Assembly: GCF_901709675.1 (NCBI RefSeq)
Contig: NC_051093.1
Span: 10,302,053 to 10,366,052, forward strand
Length of the DNA: 64,000 bases
Origin: Syngnathus acus
Taxonomy: Eukaryota; Chordata; Actinopteri; Syngnathiformes; Syngnathidae
Reading direction: 5' to 3'
The translations under genes were made by a program, and so were the position numbers. The notes beneath the pieces were generated by a model. That model was not told the DNA's origin and made no database searches. It was given only the letters and a program-made list of their open reading frames with translations. Below are positions 43,015 to 55,485 of this stretch, piece by piece. How positions within the stretch are numbered: the first letter of the stretch is position 1; each line of letters begins with the position of its first letter.

Positions 43015-45734
43015 TCATCTGAAGCTTTGGCTGCTCGGCGCTTTGGAGACGGCGGCGACGGCGGGGCTCGGCGGCTCGCCCACGTCGGCCAACAAGCCGC
43101 TGTACCCTGAGAAGTCGGACACGGGCGTCCTTATCGGTTCTTCTGACTTGAATTGCGATCCGAAAGCCTGCGCAAAGTTTTCTATCTGGTAGGGGCTGGC
43201 TTTGGAGGAGGAGGGCGGCAGCGGCGGCGGGAACGCGCCTACCGTTGCGCTCTTGCTGGCAGAGGCGTTTAGCTCCTGCGAGGGGGTGAGCTGGTGGTGC
43301 TGGTCCAGGAGGTGGAAGGCGGACTGAGGCGAGGACGGCCCAAAGCCGCACTCCGAGTAGAGGAAAGTTCCGTAAGGGGGGAAGCCGGCGCTGTGGTTGC
43401 TGCGCTCCAAAGCCTGCAGAAGGAAGCGCGAATACTCGTTTGTCACCACGCCCTTGTCGCCGGCGTCCGGGGCCGGCTGGAGCGCTTCCACGTGCGGCTC
43501 GCCCAGATCGAAATGGATGTCGTGGTGGTGGTGCTGCTGCTGCGAGGCGTCGGGTTTGTTGGTGTACTGCTCCAGCAGGCTCTGCAGAACCTCGTCGGGA
43601 ATGCAGGACTTGTCCATGCCTAGTCGGCGTCCGTCATCTGAAGAGCGCGGGGTGCGGGGACAGCATGTCGTACTCGCTGTTGACGACGTGACGTTTGGAG
43701 GTACGGCGCTTTTCAGGAACTGCACGCGTCGTCGTAGTTGCCCCGTCTTTTCCGTTTGTCTGCATGAGATCGGTCGCCGGGCCTCCACGGAATCCACTTT
43801 CCCGCTTTTCCGATGGGCCTTCTTGAAGGCCATCTTGGGGGCGCGGCCCGTGGGTGTTGCACGCTGGGACCCGGCTCGCTTTGATTCTCCAACGGTTATG
43901 GGTGGACGCCGTAGGCTCCGTTGACAATGTGAGTAGCACTCTCAAGCCGCGTCCTCCCCTGCTTCTTCGTCTTTCGGCCGCCTCCCTCGGCGGCATTTTG
44001 GACCTGCTTTTTTTTCTGGCCGCTTCCCTGAGTGATTCCGTAGCTGACCGTGTCCACGCGAGCCAAGTCCAGCACGCTGGGATCCGGCACTTTCCTCAAG
44101 GCATCTCCGCACGTGCGCTTGTGCTTCAGCAGTCGATCGGTCCTGGAAAAAAACTGAAGCGGACAAAGAAATGTTCAAAAAGAAAACAAAGAATGGATTG
44201 GCTTGCTCGAAGTGAAAATGTGCCACCTGTTGGCAATTGTCACATCTGTAGGGCTTCTCGCCGCTGTGCGTGCGCTTATGTCTCTCCATGTGGTACTTCT
44301 GGATGAAGCGCATGTTGCACTGGTCGCAGCTGAAGGGCTTCTCTCCTGACATCATCATCCCACAATGAGGTGGAAAGTCCAGCTTACAAAAGGAATCAAT
44401 CGTGCCGTGCCGTGACTCACCGCTGTGGATCTTCTCATGTCGCTGCAGGAGGTACTTCTGGATGAAACTCATGTTACACTGGCTGCATCGGAACGGCCGC
44501 TCACCTAAAAGGGGATGGACGGACGGACGGACGGACAGACAGACACAGACAGACAGACACAGACAGACAGACAGGCAGGCAGACAACGTCAGTCGGCCTT
44601 CTGGGCTCACGGGCAAAATATCAGCGGCGTGCGTCGGCGTTACCCGTGTGAATGAGGACGTGTCTGCGCAAATGATAGGAACTCCTGAAGGCAGCGCCGC
44701 AGTGCTCGCAGATGTGAGGTTTACTGCCCGGCGACACGCCGCCCCCCCCATCCGGCAACGGCTACATGCGACGTTGGAGTGGACAAAGGGTTACAAAGAC
44801 TCGGCGGCCGGCGTCTACCACAAGTGGCCTCAATAGCAAGGCGTCACAATTGATTTGATCAACTTGAAAATCAAGCGTGTCCAACCTTTGCCTCGCGCCG
44901 CTTCTTCCTCGAGCGGCCCTCTTGTCCGTCAGCGTTTGACCTGCGACCTTTCCTCCCGACGGGCTCCTTTCCCAACGGACTCGGCAGCTGCCGGCATGAC
45001 AAAGGAGGACGCGTGCGTTTGTCGACAAGGCCGGCCATCCAATTGGCTCTCTGACTACGATGGTAAGTTGCCGTAAACCAAGAAAAACATCTGTACAAGT
45101 ATACACATCTTTGTTTTGGCTCGCTCCAGATAGTATTAGCGCAGGTCACGTTGGCTTAACCTCGGGAGGCTGCCGACATTGTCACAAGCGTTTGAACCGG
45201 CACAAAAGATGTCTGAGCGCCCACAAGACAGCTGTGGCCCGGCCCCAGGGAGGGAGGGAGGGAGGTAGGTAGGGTGAAAGAAAAAACTACGGCCCTCCTT
45301 CCTTCTATTTTGCATGCAGAGCTGGCTCCAAAAGTGAAGAATAGCTGGCAGGCATTTGTAAAGGTAACGCAACCGACTTTACTCACGTCAGCCGCGTTGA
45401 CGTCGTGCACGAGCAGGTTGTGGTGACCGACGGCGACCTCCAGCAGCCCCGCCGGGTAGAGCGGCAGGCGGTAGTCGTGTTCGCTCACTTTCTCTTGCTT
45501 GATGGCGTGGACGTAGTCGCCCGCTCCCGGCAACCCGCCGCCGCCGCTGTAGTCGGGCGAGTCCCGCTCCTTCTTCAGGATCATCTCCTGCGGCCCCACG
45601 GAATGCAGCCGGGTGAAGCTGGTCACGGGCGGCAGGTGGCTGAACATGATCATGCCCGCCCCAAAGTTGGCATCCACCACGCCGCCGTTGGGGCGCAGCA
45701 AGTCGTTGCCTAACTTGTCTCGAATGATGCTCAT
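43015..45734 (-). CDS. znf281: Zinc finger protein 281-like transcription factor (last exon frame-disrupted)
   Basis: Nuclear GC-box-binding C2H2 factor of the ZNF281/ZNF148 group. Exons in gene order: 45387-45734, 44886-44987, 44644-44761, 44421-44504, 44227-44345, 43015-44153. The first five join cleanly. Start [11 protein letters not shown] with downstream [15 protein letters not shown] as in ZNF281; an acceptor 40 bases upstream (45775) implies a non-coding first exon. Four zinc fingers: [42 protein letters not shown] without its last residue in other species order, [21 protein letters not shown] minus ends, and a final C2HC finger ([13 protein letters not shown]). The C-terminal motifs [29 protein letters not shown] and SDFSGYSG are diagnostic of ZNF281. 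In the last exon, frame changes are needed near 43905 (after GAYGVHP, stop TAA), near 43725 (in VQFLK/KRRTSKR) and near 43640, so as written the gene is broken or the sequence has indel errors. Confidence 0.85.
44515..44585. repeat. GGAC/CAGA tetranucleotide repeat in a znf281 intron
   Basis: GGAC units shading into CAGA-type units, within the intron between the first two zinc-finger exons. Confidence 0.88.
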
Positions 45735-46778
45735 GCTGGCTGGGCAAATCTACGGCGTGCAGTTCCGTCTCATCCTGCCAGGAGAAAGGCGTTACAACAT
45801 GAAACTTGACTGAGGCAGGCAAACCCCTTTTTCAAATTGAAAACTAGGCTTTCAAATGAAAAGTAGGTGTTGCTGGGTTTTGAACATAGAACGGATGTAT
45901 GAAACAAACAAAGGCAAAGGTGGGATAAACGCTGCAATTTGACGCAAAAGAGGCTTCAACTGGATGGATTCAATTTGTGGGTCAACAAAAGGGCTGCGTT
46001 CTGGCACGGGGACAAATGCAAGCGCTTCCTGTCTGGCGGGATGGGACGGGACGAGACAGGACGAGACACGCCATTCATTCCCCGCTTCCCATACAACGTT
46101 AATCTGTCCAAGGGCCCATGTCTGATCCAGTCATCCTATTTGCATGAGGATTATATGCCAATGATCACACGGAATACACACATCAAATGGTGCGACAAAC
46201 TGCTTGCTAATGATGGTGTCCAAATACAAATGATGGGGAATTGAAAAAGAGAAACTCCTTCATTGTGCACATTCATTGAAACCTTTAAGTCTCCTATGTT
46301 GTAAACCACGGGTGCTCAAACAGGTTTAGGGCATCGTTTGCTTTTGATCCATTTTGACATAACAATCACAAATGGGCCCTTGTTTAACAATGGTGATCAA
46401 TTCCTACTGCAACGATGTCATCCCAATTTGAATGCAAGTCTAAACGTGCCATCGTCTCTCATCACTAAGTCACGCTAAAGCTACAATTAGAGTAAATATG
46501 CACAGGAAAGTGCACTGCCCAAAAAACGACTTGCTCAAACTCTTACACAGCATCTGTAGAAATCTTAAACTTGGGATCCAAATTGGCGCCCCGAAGCCAT
46601 AGTTTGCAAAACACTACTGATCCCATTCATAGCTCATTAGCAATGACAGACCCAGTACTCGCATTTATGACTCACAATTGCAATGAAATGGAGTGCGGTG
46701 CTTTAGTCTTGGTTTAATCTCGCTGCTCTGTAGAGGCAAGAAGGCTAAGAATGATGCTAACCATCTCGCGGGGGCCCT

Positions 46779-46813
46779 CCGTCCGTCCGTCCGTCCGTCC
46801 GTCCGTCCGTCGT
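46779..46813. repeat. (GTCC)n repeat
   Basis: Eight to nine GTCC units. Confidence 0.9.
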
Positions 46814-47109
46814 CGTCTTGTTCTTTGTGATGCGGGACAATAATAAATGCACGCACGCATTTTCAACAGCGCCCATCAGCCTCACCACAGCGCGCAAACA
46901 GCAAAGCCTTCAGAAATCTGACAAAACGTGCAATGTCCTGGCTTGGATCTGTGGCCAGGCGCTACAACTTGATCCAAAAGTTACCCGGAGTGTTGAATTT
47001 GAAGATCGTAGAGGAGGGACGCTTGCGATCAAATAACCAAGGACGAAAGAGCAACTACTACTTTTCAAATCAAAAAATGGAATTTTTCATTCATATTTAC
47101 TGATTTGGC

Positions 47110-47660
47110 GAGAGCTGGTGATTCCGTTTCACCGGACACCGGAGCGAGCGAGCGAGCGAGCGAGCGCACGCGTTGGGTGGAGGGCGCAGCGACCACGGGC
47201 ATGACCCACAATAAAAGTCCCGAGCGAACAATATGATGCTCCGTGCCATTAGCTTAGCAATGCTAACCTAGCGGTGGGTGACTGGGAGACGGCGGGTCAG
47301 ACGGCGGGCGGGCCGGCCGGCGGGCGGTCGGTCGGTCAGACGGCGGGCGGGCGGGCTAGGGCAGCTTTTGTTGTCTGTCCCGCACGAGAAGTTTCAACTT
47401 TCCGAGACGGAGCCGCTTCGAACCGGACTTTTTTCCTTTTCTTTTCTTACCCCAGCCGGCGTCTCTTACCGGCGCCTGACCACTACAAGCCGCTCCTCGG
47501 ATCGGCGTCGTCGGCGTTCCGTTTCTCCCCCAAATCTAGAGGCAAAACATTGTTCTCTCGCTGCTCCCGGGTTCTTCCATCTTGGCTGCGCGCGGGGCAT
47601 TGTGGGTCTTGTCCGTGCTCGCACGCACGCACGCACGCAGGCGCGCCCGCCCGCCTGCAC
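47110..47660. promoter_or_regulatory. CpG-rich island, candidate promoter of the znf281-like gene
   Basis: Dense CpG and GGCGGGC/CGGGCGG boxes between two divergent genes, about 1.4-1.9 kb upstream of the znf281 start. The leading exon there has an acceptor but no promoter next to it, so a remote non-coding first exon is expected. Assignment to znf281 rather than kcnj3 is inference. Confidence 0.35.
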
Positions 47661-49221
47661 ACGCGCTCCAAACATTTGACTGTCACGATTATGGGCCAGA
47701 ATGTAGTTTTGCATTGAAATGGCTTTATTAGTTCTAAATGTGTAACAACAGATGGAAATCAGTGTCGTCCAAGTCTGATAGTTGTTGACTACAGATTAAT
47801 AGTTGAACAGAGGGTGTGATTTACCGAAGTCAAATTCCTTGTTTGGCACGCTCAAACATGGCGAATAAAAAACTCTTGAATCTAATAGTGGAAATGTAGT
47901 CATTTTAGAGCATGGACTGGCAAGTGCATGGGAGAGTGTAGGAGGTTAAAAGTAGAAGAGCAAATCCTGAACACTGAGCCCTCCTCAGTGGGAATGAAGA
48001 CATCTCAAAAAATAAGCTTACGGCAATATACCACCCACAGTCGCAGAAAAACTCCAAAAATCACAATGCGAGTGACCAAGACTTTTGTTGCCTTTAATGT
48101 CAGAATACATTGAAAAAAGTCAACACAGATGATTTCCACATTGTCTCGCGCTGTCTCTGTGCACTGACAAAGGGCAAGAACGTGACGAGTAGAGAAGAGC
48201 CTGCTGCGTGCACGCACACCTTCTCCAAGGTGAAGCAAACAAAGGCAGGAACGTGCGGGCCGGCCGGCCGGCCGGCCGGCGCCCTCATGAGCGTATCGGA
48301 TGACGAAGACGCTTGTACATCACTGATTCATAATTCAGAACCTCTTTGTTTCTTCCGCCTGCTCGCCATGAATCTAACGAACAAAGCATGCGGCGGATGT
48401 TCCCAAAATAAAGAAAAGTGAGCCGCGTAACAGATGGCGTTACCATTGCTCTAATCCTCCCTCAAAGATCACAGTTCCCTCTTGTTGGGCCAGAAAGTTT
48501 GGACGAAGCCAGGAAAGAAAAGAGTAGACAGCTGTTGTCATGACATTCAACTTGTCCCGACGCACAGGATCTAAATCGGTATTTCTTTGCATTCTATTTT
48601 TGTTCTGGTGTTTTGTTATTATTTAGTCGGTAAAAAAACAAATGTGGCTCATATTATTCATGAGTGATTAGTTACGAGCTTTCGTCACGGAACGAATTAC
48701 ACTCGCAAATAGAAGGTTGATCACTATGAGGGAAAAAGGTACGTATCGCTGAGGAATGTAGCTGCACTTTGGTCAATCTGCCTCTAGATGGCGCAATCGG
48801 CCACTAGCTTTCTAAAACGCGGGAGTGCTATCCTAACACTATACTACGTATAAGCCCATTGGAAAAGGCCACGAGTTATGTACCAAAACGGGAATTAGTG
48901 GCTCCAACTCGCATACTGATCAAATCGGGCAAATGAAGCAATAGGAGGGACTATTGCTGACACACGTGGTCACGCGTAACTCTCCTGCTCTCCTTTCTCT
49001 CGCCCTCTTGCACGCACGCACGCAGGCAGGCAGGCAGGCAGGCACACCTCCTCATCCACCCTCCTCCTCTTCCTCTTCCTCAGATGGAAAGGCAAGCTTC
49101 GACCGGTGGACTAAGCGCAAGCACTCCCCGTGCGTAAAGGGTGGTGACCATGGCGCCTTTTACGCGCCGCAGGTAACCGGGGAAAACGATGGAGTAGTCG
49201 CTTACTTTGTATCGCGCTGAG

Positions 49222-52200
49222 ATGGCGGCACTTCGCAGGAAATTCGGCGAGGACTACCAGGTGGTCAACACCAACCGGGCTGGGGGCGGCGGCGGCTTTT
49301 CGGTTCCGGCGGCCAAGAAAAAGAGGCAGCGCTTTGTGGAGAAGAACGGCCGCTGCAACGTGCAGCACGGCAACCTGGGCGGAGAGACCAGCCGTTACCT
49401 GTCGGACCTTTTCACCACCTTGGTGGACCTCAAGTGGCGCTGGAACCTTCTCATCTTCATCCTCACCTACACGGTGGCCTGGCTGGTGATGGCGTCCATG
49501 TGGTGGGTGATCGCCTTCATCCGCGGCGACCTGCAGGAGGAGCAGCAGCAGCACGCTGGCCGTGACGCGTCCTACACGCCGTGCGTGGCCAACGTGTACA
49601 ACTTCCCGTCCGCCTTCCTCTTCTTCATCGAGACGGAGGCCACCATCGGCTACGGCTACCGCTACATCACCGAAAAGTGTCCCGAGGGCATCATCCTCTT
49701 CCTCTTCCAGTCGCTGCTGGGCTCCATCGTGGACGCCTTCCTCATCGGCTGCATGTTCATCAAGATGTCGCAGCCCAAGAAACGCGCCGAGACGCTCATG
49801 TTCAGCCAGGACGCCGTGGTCTCGCAGCGGGACGGCCGGCTGTGCCTCATGTTCCGCGTGGGCAACCTGCGCAACAGCCACATGGTATCGGCGCAGATCC
49901 GATGCAAGCTCATCAAGGTGAGTGAGATGGACAAAGTAACTCCCATTTGAAATTCCACCTCCAAAATGAGACAAAAGTTCTCTCCAAATTCTGCACGAAT
50001 GCTACGTCCGTTTGTTTCTTTGACAAAAGTCACAAAGTTATCTTGATATGCATTGGCAAAAGTCTCAACATTGCAGAAGCTTAATTGGAGCCTGATTAAG
50101 CCTTTGGCAGGGAATTTATAAAAGCAAAAATATGGTGGCTCAAATGGGATGGAGGCGGCAGCTATTGAATTTCCTCGTTGGCCTACGAGCATTACGCTCA
50201 GGCCACGTGGACTGATGCGAGCGAGCGAGCGAGCGAGCAGGTGTCATTGCGCAGCAGACGCTCAGCTTTTTAGGTGGAAGCAAACAGCTCACACGCTGGC
50301 TGCATGGCCTTATCTGCTATCAACCGGCCAGCAGGTGTGAGATAAGAGGCTGACTCCACCGTGCCGTGCCGTGCATGTCAGGTAGGTGTGAAAGCAGGAG
50401 CACACTTGGCCTTCCAAGAGACACGAGTAGCCCAGTGAGTCAAATAAAGCTCTCCCGGGAGGGAGCCAGTGCAAAACATCAAATTGGATTTATGGCACCT
50501 TGGGACTCACTCGCACGGAAGCTTTTGCTTTCAACATCTCGGACGACGGCCGCCTCTGCTCAAAACGGCCATAATCCAATTTTACCCCTGGAATCTTTCA
50601 TCATCTCTGGAAGATGACCATTTATAACGTTGATGTCGTAAATCTTTTTTTTTTTAATCTACTGTGTGTTTTGTTGGGGGAGCAACCTAAAACCTGCAGC
50701 GGAACAAGAGAGCAAAAAGGATTGACCGAGCGGCTGCTCTTTTAATTATCATAATTGACTTCCTTTCCGCATTCAGCGTGCAAAAAGGGGCTGTAAAAAA
50801 AAAAAAAAAAAGACAAACAGCATTAGCTGAGAGCTGCTTCTCTTTTCTCCATACTGGAGGCTTAATGATGCGTGAATGAGGAGGAGGACTTGGACTTTTT
50901 CTTTCTTTCCACATTGGCAAGCATAAAGCATCAAGGGAAGAGATTTCAGGTCGGGAAAAAGCAGCCAAAGGTTTGCCAATGACATCAAGTGTCTTGCCTT
51001 TGTGGATGATTTCCACTTGTTGTCATATTCATTTCAATTTGGCGAGGGAGCGAAAAGGCCAGCAGGCAGGCCAGCAGGCAGGCCAGCAGGTCGTCGGCCA
51101 GTTGCTTCTTCTTTTCCCCACTTGCTTCTTTCTATTGGGCAAGGTGGCGGCTCTTGACTCACGGGCCACTCTTTTGACTTTTGGAGACAATTCGTACGTC
51201 CTATTTTGAAAGCCAAAGAAAGGGCCCTTCTGTGGCGGAGCAGCCTTCCTTATTCCTCCGCCATCTGTTTAGCGTGAAACAATAGCGGCTCTTTGGACAG
51301 GAAGTTGTTGGCGTGGTGGTGGATAATTGGCGGCTGACAGCTGTCAACAGGAATGAGGAAGGAGGTGGAAGATGAGACCAAAAGGAGGAGGTGGAAGATG
51401 AGACAGACCGTCACTCTCAGTGAAAGGCCCGCCCGCCAAAATGACGCAATGGTGCAAAAGTTCACATTTCTCACATTTGTTTGAGGTATTGCAATGGATT
51501 CTGAACAAGAGGGATGCAATTATGAATGCAGGCCAGAAGAAACGCCGGGAATAAAATACAGGCAGGAAAATGGGCACACTTGGAAGGAGCCTGCCTGCCC
51601 GCCCGCCTGGCCTGTGGACAGACGTCCACTCCGTAAATCCATTTTGTCAATGTGACAGAGACAAAAAGGAGCTAAGGCGCCTCCACCGACTCGCCGCTAA
51701 GTAGCTCACAAGTGACGTGCGTGCGTGCGTGCGTGCGTGGAACCCTGCGGCACCCCTCATTCATATTCAATTGCAGAGGAGGGGGGGGGGAGAGGCTGCA
51801 GGCCAACGAGGGCTCACTTGGCGGGATGACGTGCAAACCTGCAAGAAAAAGACCTGCATGCTTCCATGACAGGACAGGACAGGTGCATTGAGCAGACATC
51901 ATCTAGCTTTCTCTATGATGCACAAAGGCGTTAGCATGAATAACAGGAGCCATGGGATTGCATTAAATGTTCCATATTTAGGATGCGTCAAAGAGCGAGT
52001 GGCCCTTTTTCCACTGTGGATTAGTCCGAGTCTCGTTTCTTTCTAGCGCTGGCCATTATGGTTCATCTCTAGAAGGGGAAAAAAAAAATGGGATCGCAGT
52101 AATAATGATCATATTTGTGCTCGGGTCGCTGTGTGAATAACCACCATGTGCAATTTGCTCAATATACAAAGAAGCAATTAGCTTTGCTTTTTGTTTCGGT

Positions 52201-53911
52201 TCATCCGTCATTCAGTCTCGCCAGACCCCCGAGGGCGAGTTCCTGCCCCTGGACCAGTGCGAGCTGGACGTGGGCTTCGGCACAGGGGCCGACCAACTCT
52301 TCCTGGTCTCGCCGCTGACCATCTGCCACGAGATCAACCCCAAGAGCCCCTTCTTCGACCTGTCCCAGCGCTCGCTCACCGGCGAGCAGTTTGAAATCGT
52401 GGTCATCCTGGAGGGCATCGTGGAGACCACCGGTGAGCCACCACCCAGTGACCTGACATATTAATCAGTCAGCGCAGATAGAGCCACTTTGAAATCGCAT
52501 GCAAACGGATCAAATTGGGCGGCTTTTTTTATTCCTGTGCCATGCCGTGTGACACCGTGACAAATGTGGCAAGCCGTCAACTGAAAAGCGGAATGACCGC
52601 ATCGGAGTTTTGGGGGGAGATCATGTTCAAATAAGGATACGATAGCAATCATAATAGATATATAGTAAAAGATCATACTCAAAGCTCCAAATACGCTCGA
52701 CTCTCTTGATCACCAAAACGGCGGCAGTGGCGTCAACTAAAATGAGCTTACTGCCACTTTTTTCTTCCCCGAATGCTGTCAGTGGGCAATTTGTCCACCG
52801 AAGGCCGGCGTATTTACCGCAAGACTCTTTTCCCCGCGGTGTGCTCCAAATAAATCCCTCCTTTCTATTCTCTTCCCCAGACAACACTCACTTATAACCC
52901 GCTGCTAGAGGACACAGCGGCCAGCTCAATAGGCTTAGCACATTTCAAAAGAGCGGGGGCGTTGGATGTATAGAGGCGGGCGGGGGGGGGGGGGCGTTGG
53001 GCAGGCCGGCCGGCGGGCTTGGGCAGGCTTTGGGCGGGCTTGGGCAGGCTTTGGGCATTGGGCTTAGGCAGGCTTTGGGCGGGCGCTGTGGCCACGGACG
53101 GGGTCTGCGTTGTGATGATAGTGCCATTAAAGCAGCGTGCCACTGCAAGTTTATCGCTCGCTATCCCTCAACTGGAAGGCTTTATCCACAGCCTCAACTT
53201 TAGACGCATTACGCTGTCCAAAGGAGGATTTGAACACTTTTGCAATAACACTCGACTCTCTTCATGCTGCACTACAACATTGTTTTGGTTGCAGGCATGA
53301 CGTGCCAGGCGCGCACCTCATACACAGAGGACGAGGTCCTGTGGGGACATCGCTTCCTGCCCGTCATGTCCCTGGAGGAGGGCTTCTTCCGGGTGGACTA
53401 CTCGCAGTTCCACAGCACCTTCGAGGTCCCCACGCCGCCGTATAGCGTCAAAGAGCACGAGGAGAAGAATTCCTTGCCGTCGCCCGCGTCCACGCCGGCG
53501 CCGGCCGAGAGCCGAGGGGCCCGACGCGACCGCCTTTTCTCCGTGGACTGCATCAGCGCGGCGGCGGCGACCGCCGGGGCTCGGCTGCCCAGCAAGTTGC
53601 AGCGGATCAGCTCGTCCGGAAAGGAGGACCTCCAGAGGAAGGTGTTGATGCTGAGCTCGCAGCGCTCCGAGAAGGCCTGCAGCACCGGGGACCTGCCGCT
53701 CAAGCTCCAGCGCCTCGGATCCTCTCCCGGGCCCGACCGCTCGCTGGAGGCGGGATCGGAAGCCGTGTCCCAGTCCGCCGGGGACCTGTGCCAGCACAGC
53801 CCGATGAGCACCTTGTGCCCGACCCAGCCGCACGCGCGCAGCCCCCTTTTGTCGGCCGGCGGGAGGCCCCAAGACAACCTGCCTGCCAAGCTGCGCAAGA
53901 TGAACCGCTGA
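49222..53911 (+). CDS. kcnj3: G-protein-activated inward rectifier potassium channel 1 (GIRK1/Kir3.1), complete CDS
   Basis: Pore-forming subunit of the G-beta-gamma-gated potassium channel, which works as heterotetramers with other GIRK subunits. Coding exons 49222-49917, 52216-52432 and 53295-53911, phases intact, 509 aa (human about 501). [15 protein letters not shown] matches the GIRK1 start. TM1 is about 76-100 ([20 protein letters not shown]). The pore helix and filter are [16 protein letters not shown] (GYG at 143-145), with the pore-helix phenylalanine typical of GIRK1. TM2 is about 156-180, then the PIP2-contact region [11 protein letters not shown]. The cytoplasmic domain includes [20 protein letters not shown] and [15 protein letters not shown]. 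The long GIRK1-specific C-tail has three KLQR/KLRK blocks ([30 protein letters not shown]). An upstream in-frame codon is not needed; the ATG at 49222 is the family start. The tail is GC-rich and divergent between 470 and 620 bases into the last exon. Whether this is the a or b teleost duplicate is unresolved. Confidence 0.96.
49918..52215 (+). other. kcnj3 first coding intron
   Basis: 2.3 kb, GTGAGT donor, CATTCAG acceptor. Contains GCGA (50217-50238), GCCAGCAGGCAG (51058-51090), GCGT (51719-51739) and short poly-A/T runs; nothing else recognised. Confidence 0.8.
52433..53294 (+). other. kcnj3 second coding intron
   Basis: 0.86 kb, with poly-G (52982-52994) followed by an irregular GGGCAGGCTTTGGGC minisatellite-like stretch to about 53085. 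Confidence 0.8.
52982..53085. repeat. Poly-G and GGGC(A/G)GGCTT repeat in a kcnj3 intron
   Basis: About four to five imperfect units with core GGGCAGGCTTTGGGC after a G run; G-rich on the plus strand. Confidence 0.75.
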
Positions 53912-54112
53912 AGTTTGGGGGGGGGGGGAATATGTGTATATATCCCAGATGTTGAATGAACCCTGAGCAACTCTGACGTAAAGGCAACATCGGCAATGAT
54001 TCACCAAACCGCTCAGTGCCATAGGAGCCTCAACTGACGACATTCCACCTGAATGTCGCGTAACAAATGGAGCGACCGTGCTGCATGTACACAAATCTTA
54101 GTTTTATTCATG

Positions 54113-54118
54113 AATAAA
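54113..54118 (+). terminator. Candidate kcnj3 polyadenylation signal AATAAA
   Basis: First AATAAA after the kcnj3 stop, about 200 bases downstream. A longer 3' untranslated region ending further on is possible. Confidence 0.5.
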
Positions 54119-54697
54119 TCATAATCACCCTTCTTGCGTCAGTCAGTCATCAAGCCAATGTTTCCCAAGCCTTCCTGAACCGAGACGTATTTTACACGGG
54201 GCAAAAAAGCTACAGATGCGATTAGTTCAAATGGAATAACGGAGAGTTGACATCATGTAATACAACAAATATACATATCATGTCATAAAAGAACGTAATG
54301 CAACCCCGAGGGAGCGTTGATATCTCTCGTTCACTCTCAATGAGGATGACGTTAACAACAAACATCCAACAACCAAAGGCAAGCAGCGATCAATGCTCTG
54401 GGAGCGTTTGCCTGGAACGGCCCACTTGGAGGAAGGCAAGCTTGCGTCGCTCCCATCGCTCATTACAAAACCATTGGCAAACAGCTGTTAAAGGGACGAA
54501 GAAGAGAAAATACTAGATAAGCTGTGCTTTTCTAAAATGATCCTGATGCCCGCTATACTTCATCCAGTGGACACTTGAATCCAATGACTGCTTGTTTCTT
54601 ATCAACACCTCCATTTCTTTGTTTTGACGTGTATATACGTATGTCTCATTCATACACATTTGTTTTGATGCGCGTCTGAGTCGCACACATGCCACAC

Positions 54698-54829
54698 TGA
54701 GTGAGTGAGTGAATGCGTGCGTGCGTGAGTGAGTGAGTGAGTGAGTGAGTGAGTGAGTGAGTGAGTGAGTGAGTGAGTGAGTGAGTGAGTGAGTGAGTGA
54801 GTGAGTGAGTGAGTGAGTGAGTGAGTGAG

Positions 54830-54922
<93 letters not shown>
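54698..54922. repeat. Compound (GTGA)n-(GTGC)n-(TTGC)n microsatellite
   Basis: About 30 GTGA units to 54829, then about 11 GTGC units to 54876, then about 11 TTGC units to 54921. Each block differs from the next by one base per unit and the four-base register is kept. Confidence 0.96.
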
Positions 54923-54923
<1 letters not shown>

Positions 54924-55213
54924 GCTAATTGGGCCGCCTCTGGGTGGCTAAAGGAAGTGGGCCTCAATGAAAGGAAAAACAAAACCAAACAGGCGTCTGC
55001 CATCAATCAAATGTGAGCATTGCCGCGCCAACCGCAGAAATTCACAACACGAGAGTCGAAATTGGAGTCGGATTGGATTCGTAAGGCATTGTTTTGCAGC
55101 AATCGCAGCGACATACCGATATATCTTGCCAGTGAGAGCAATGCCGGCAGCCACGTATTGGGAGAAAAGCAGATATGAGCATCTACGACCGCTCTCAAGA
55201 ATCAAGGTAGCTG

Positions 55214-55231
55214 GGGGGGGGGGGGGGGGGG
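55214..55231 (+). repeat. Poly-G run
   Basis: About 18 guanines. Confidence 0.9.
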
Positions 55232-55485
55232 ATCAATAGCTTCTGATGGAAGTTTGGCCTCACAGGGAATCGATACACGGGACGGAGACCTCCCTTCATC
55301 GTGCCGACACCTCCGGCAGGTCGCGCCTTTGTGTGAATTATTCACACCGCGGCAACCCGCAAATGGGACTCGCCCAACGTGAACATTCCAAGCGATCAAA
55401 GGCCAGGCGTGGAGAACATCTGCGGCCGCCCGCTGCAAAAGGCAGCCAGGGGCTTTCAGGTATCCAATTTTCATTCATGCCAACG

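Larger units (their letters stand above)
45775..49221. other. 5' flank of znf281-like gene and of kcnj3 (head-to-head arrangement)
   Basis: The two genes diverge from here. The znf281 5' non-coding exon and intron should be in the left part and kcnj3 5' sequence in the right. Contains GTCC (46779-46813), GCGA (47143-47166) and CCGG (48257-48280) runs. No coding exon was supported. Confidence 0.6.

Noticed and set aside
44227-44504. ZNF148 as the identity of the zinc-finger gene
   Set aside because: The finger sequences are shared, but the N-terminal [15 protein letters not shown] and C-terminal [15 protein letters not shown] fit ZNF281.
46306-46606. Possible MITE with GGTGCTCAAAC and GTTTGCAAAACACTACTG ends
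   Set aside because: End match is weak and no target duplication is visible.
49111-49974. 287-codon minus-strand frame opposite kcnj3 exon 1
   Set aside because: Antisense of a GC-rich conserved coding exon; the plus-strand reading is unmistakably GIRK1.
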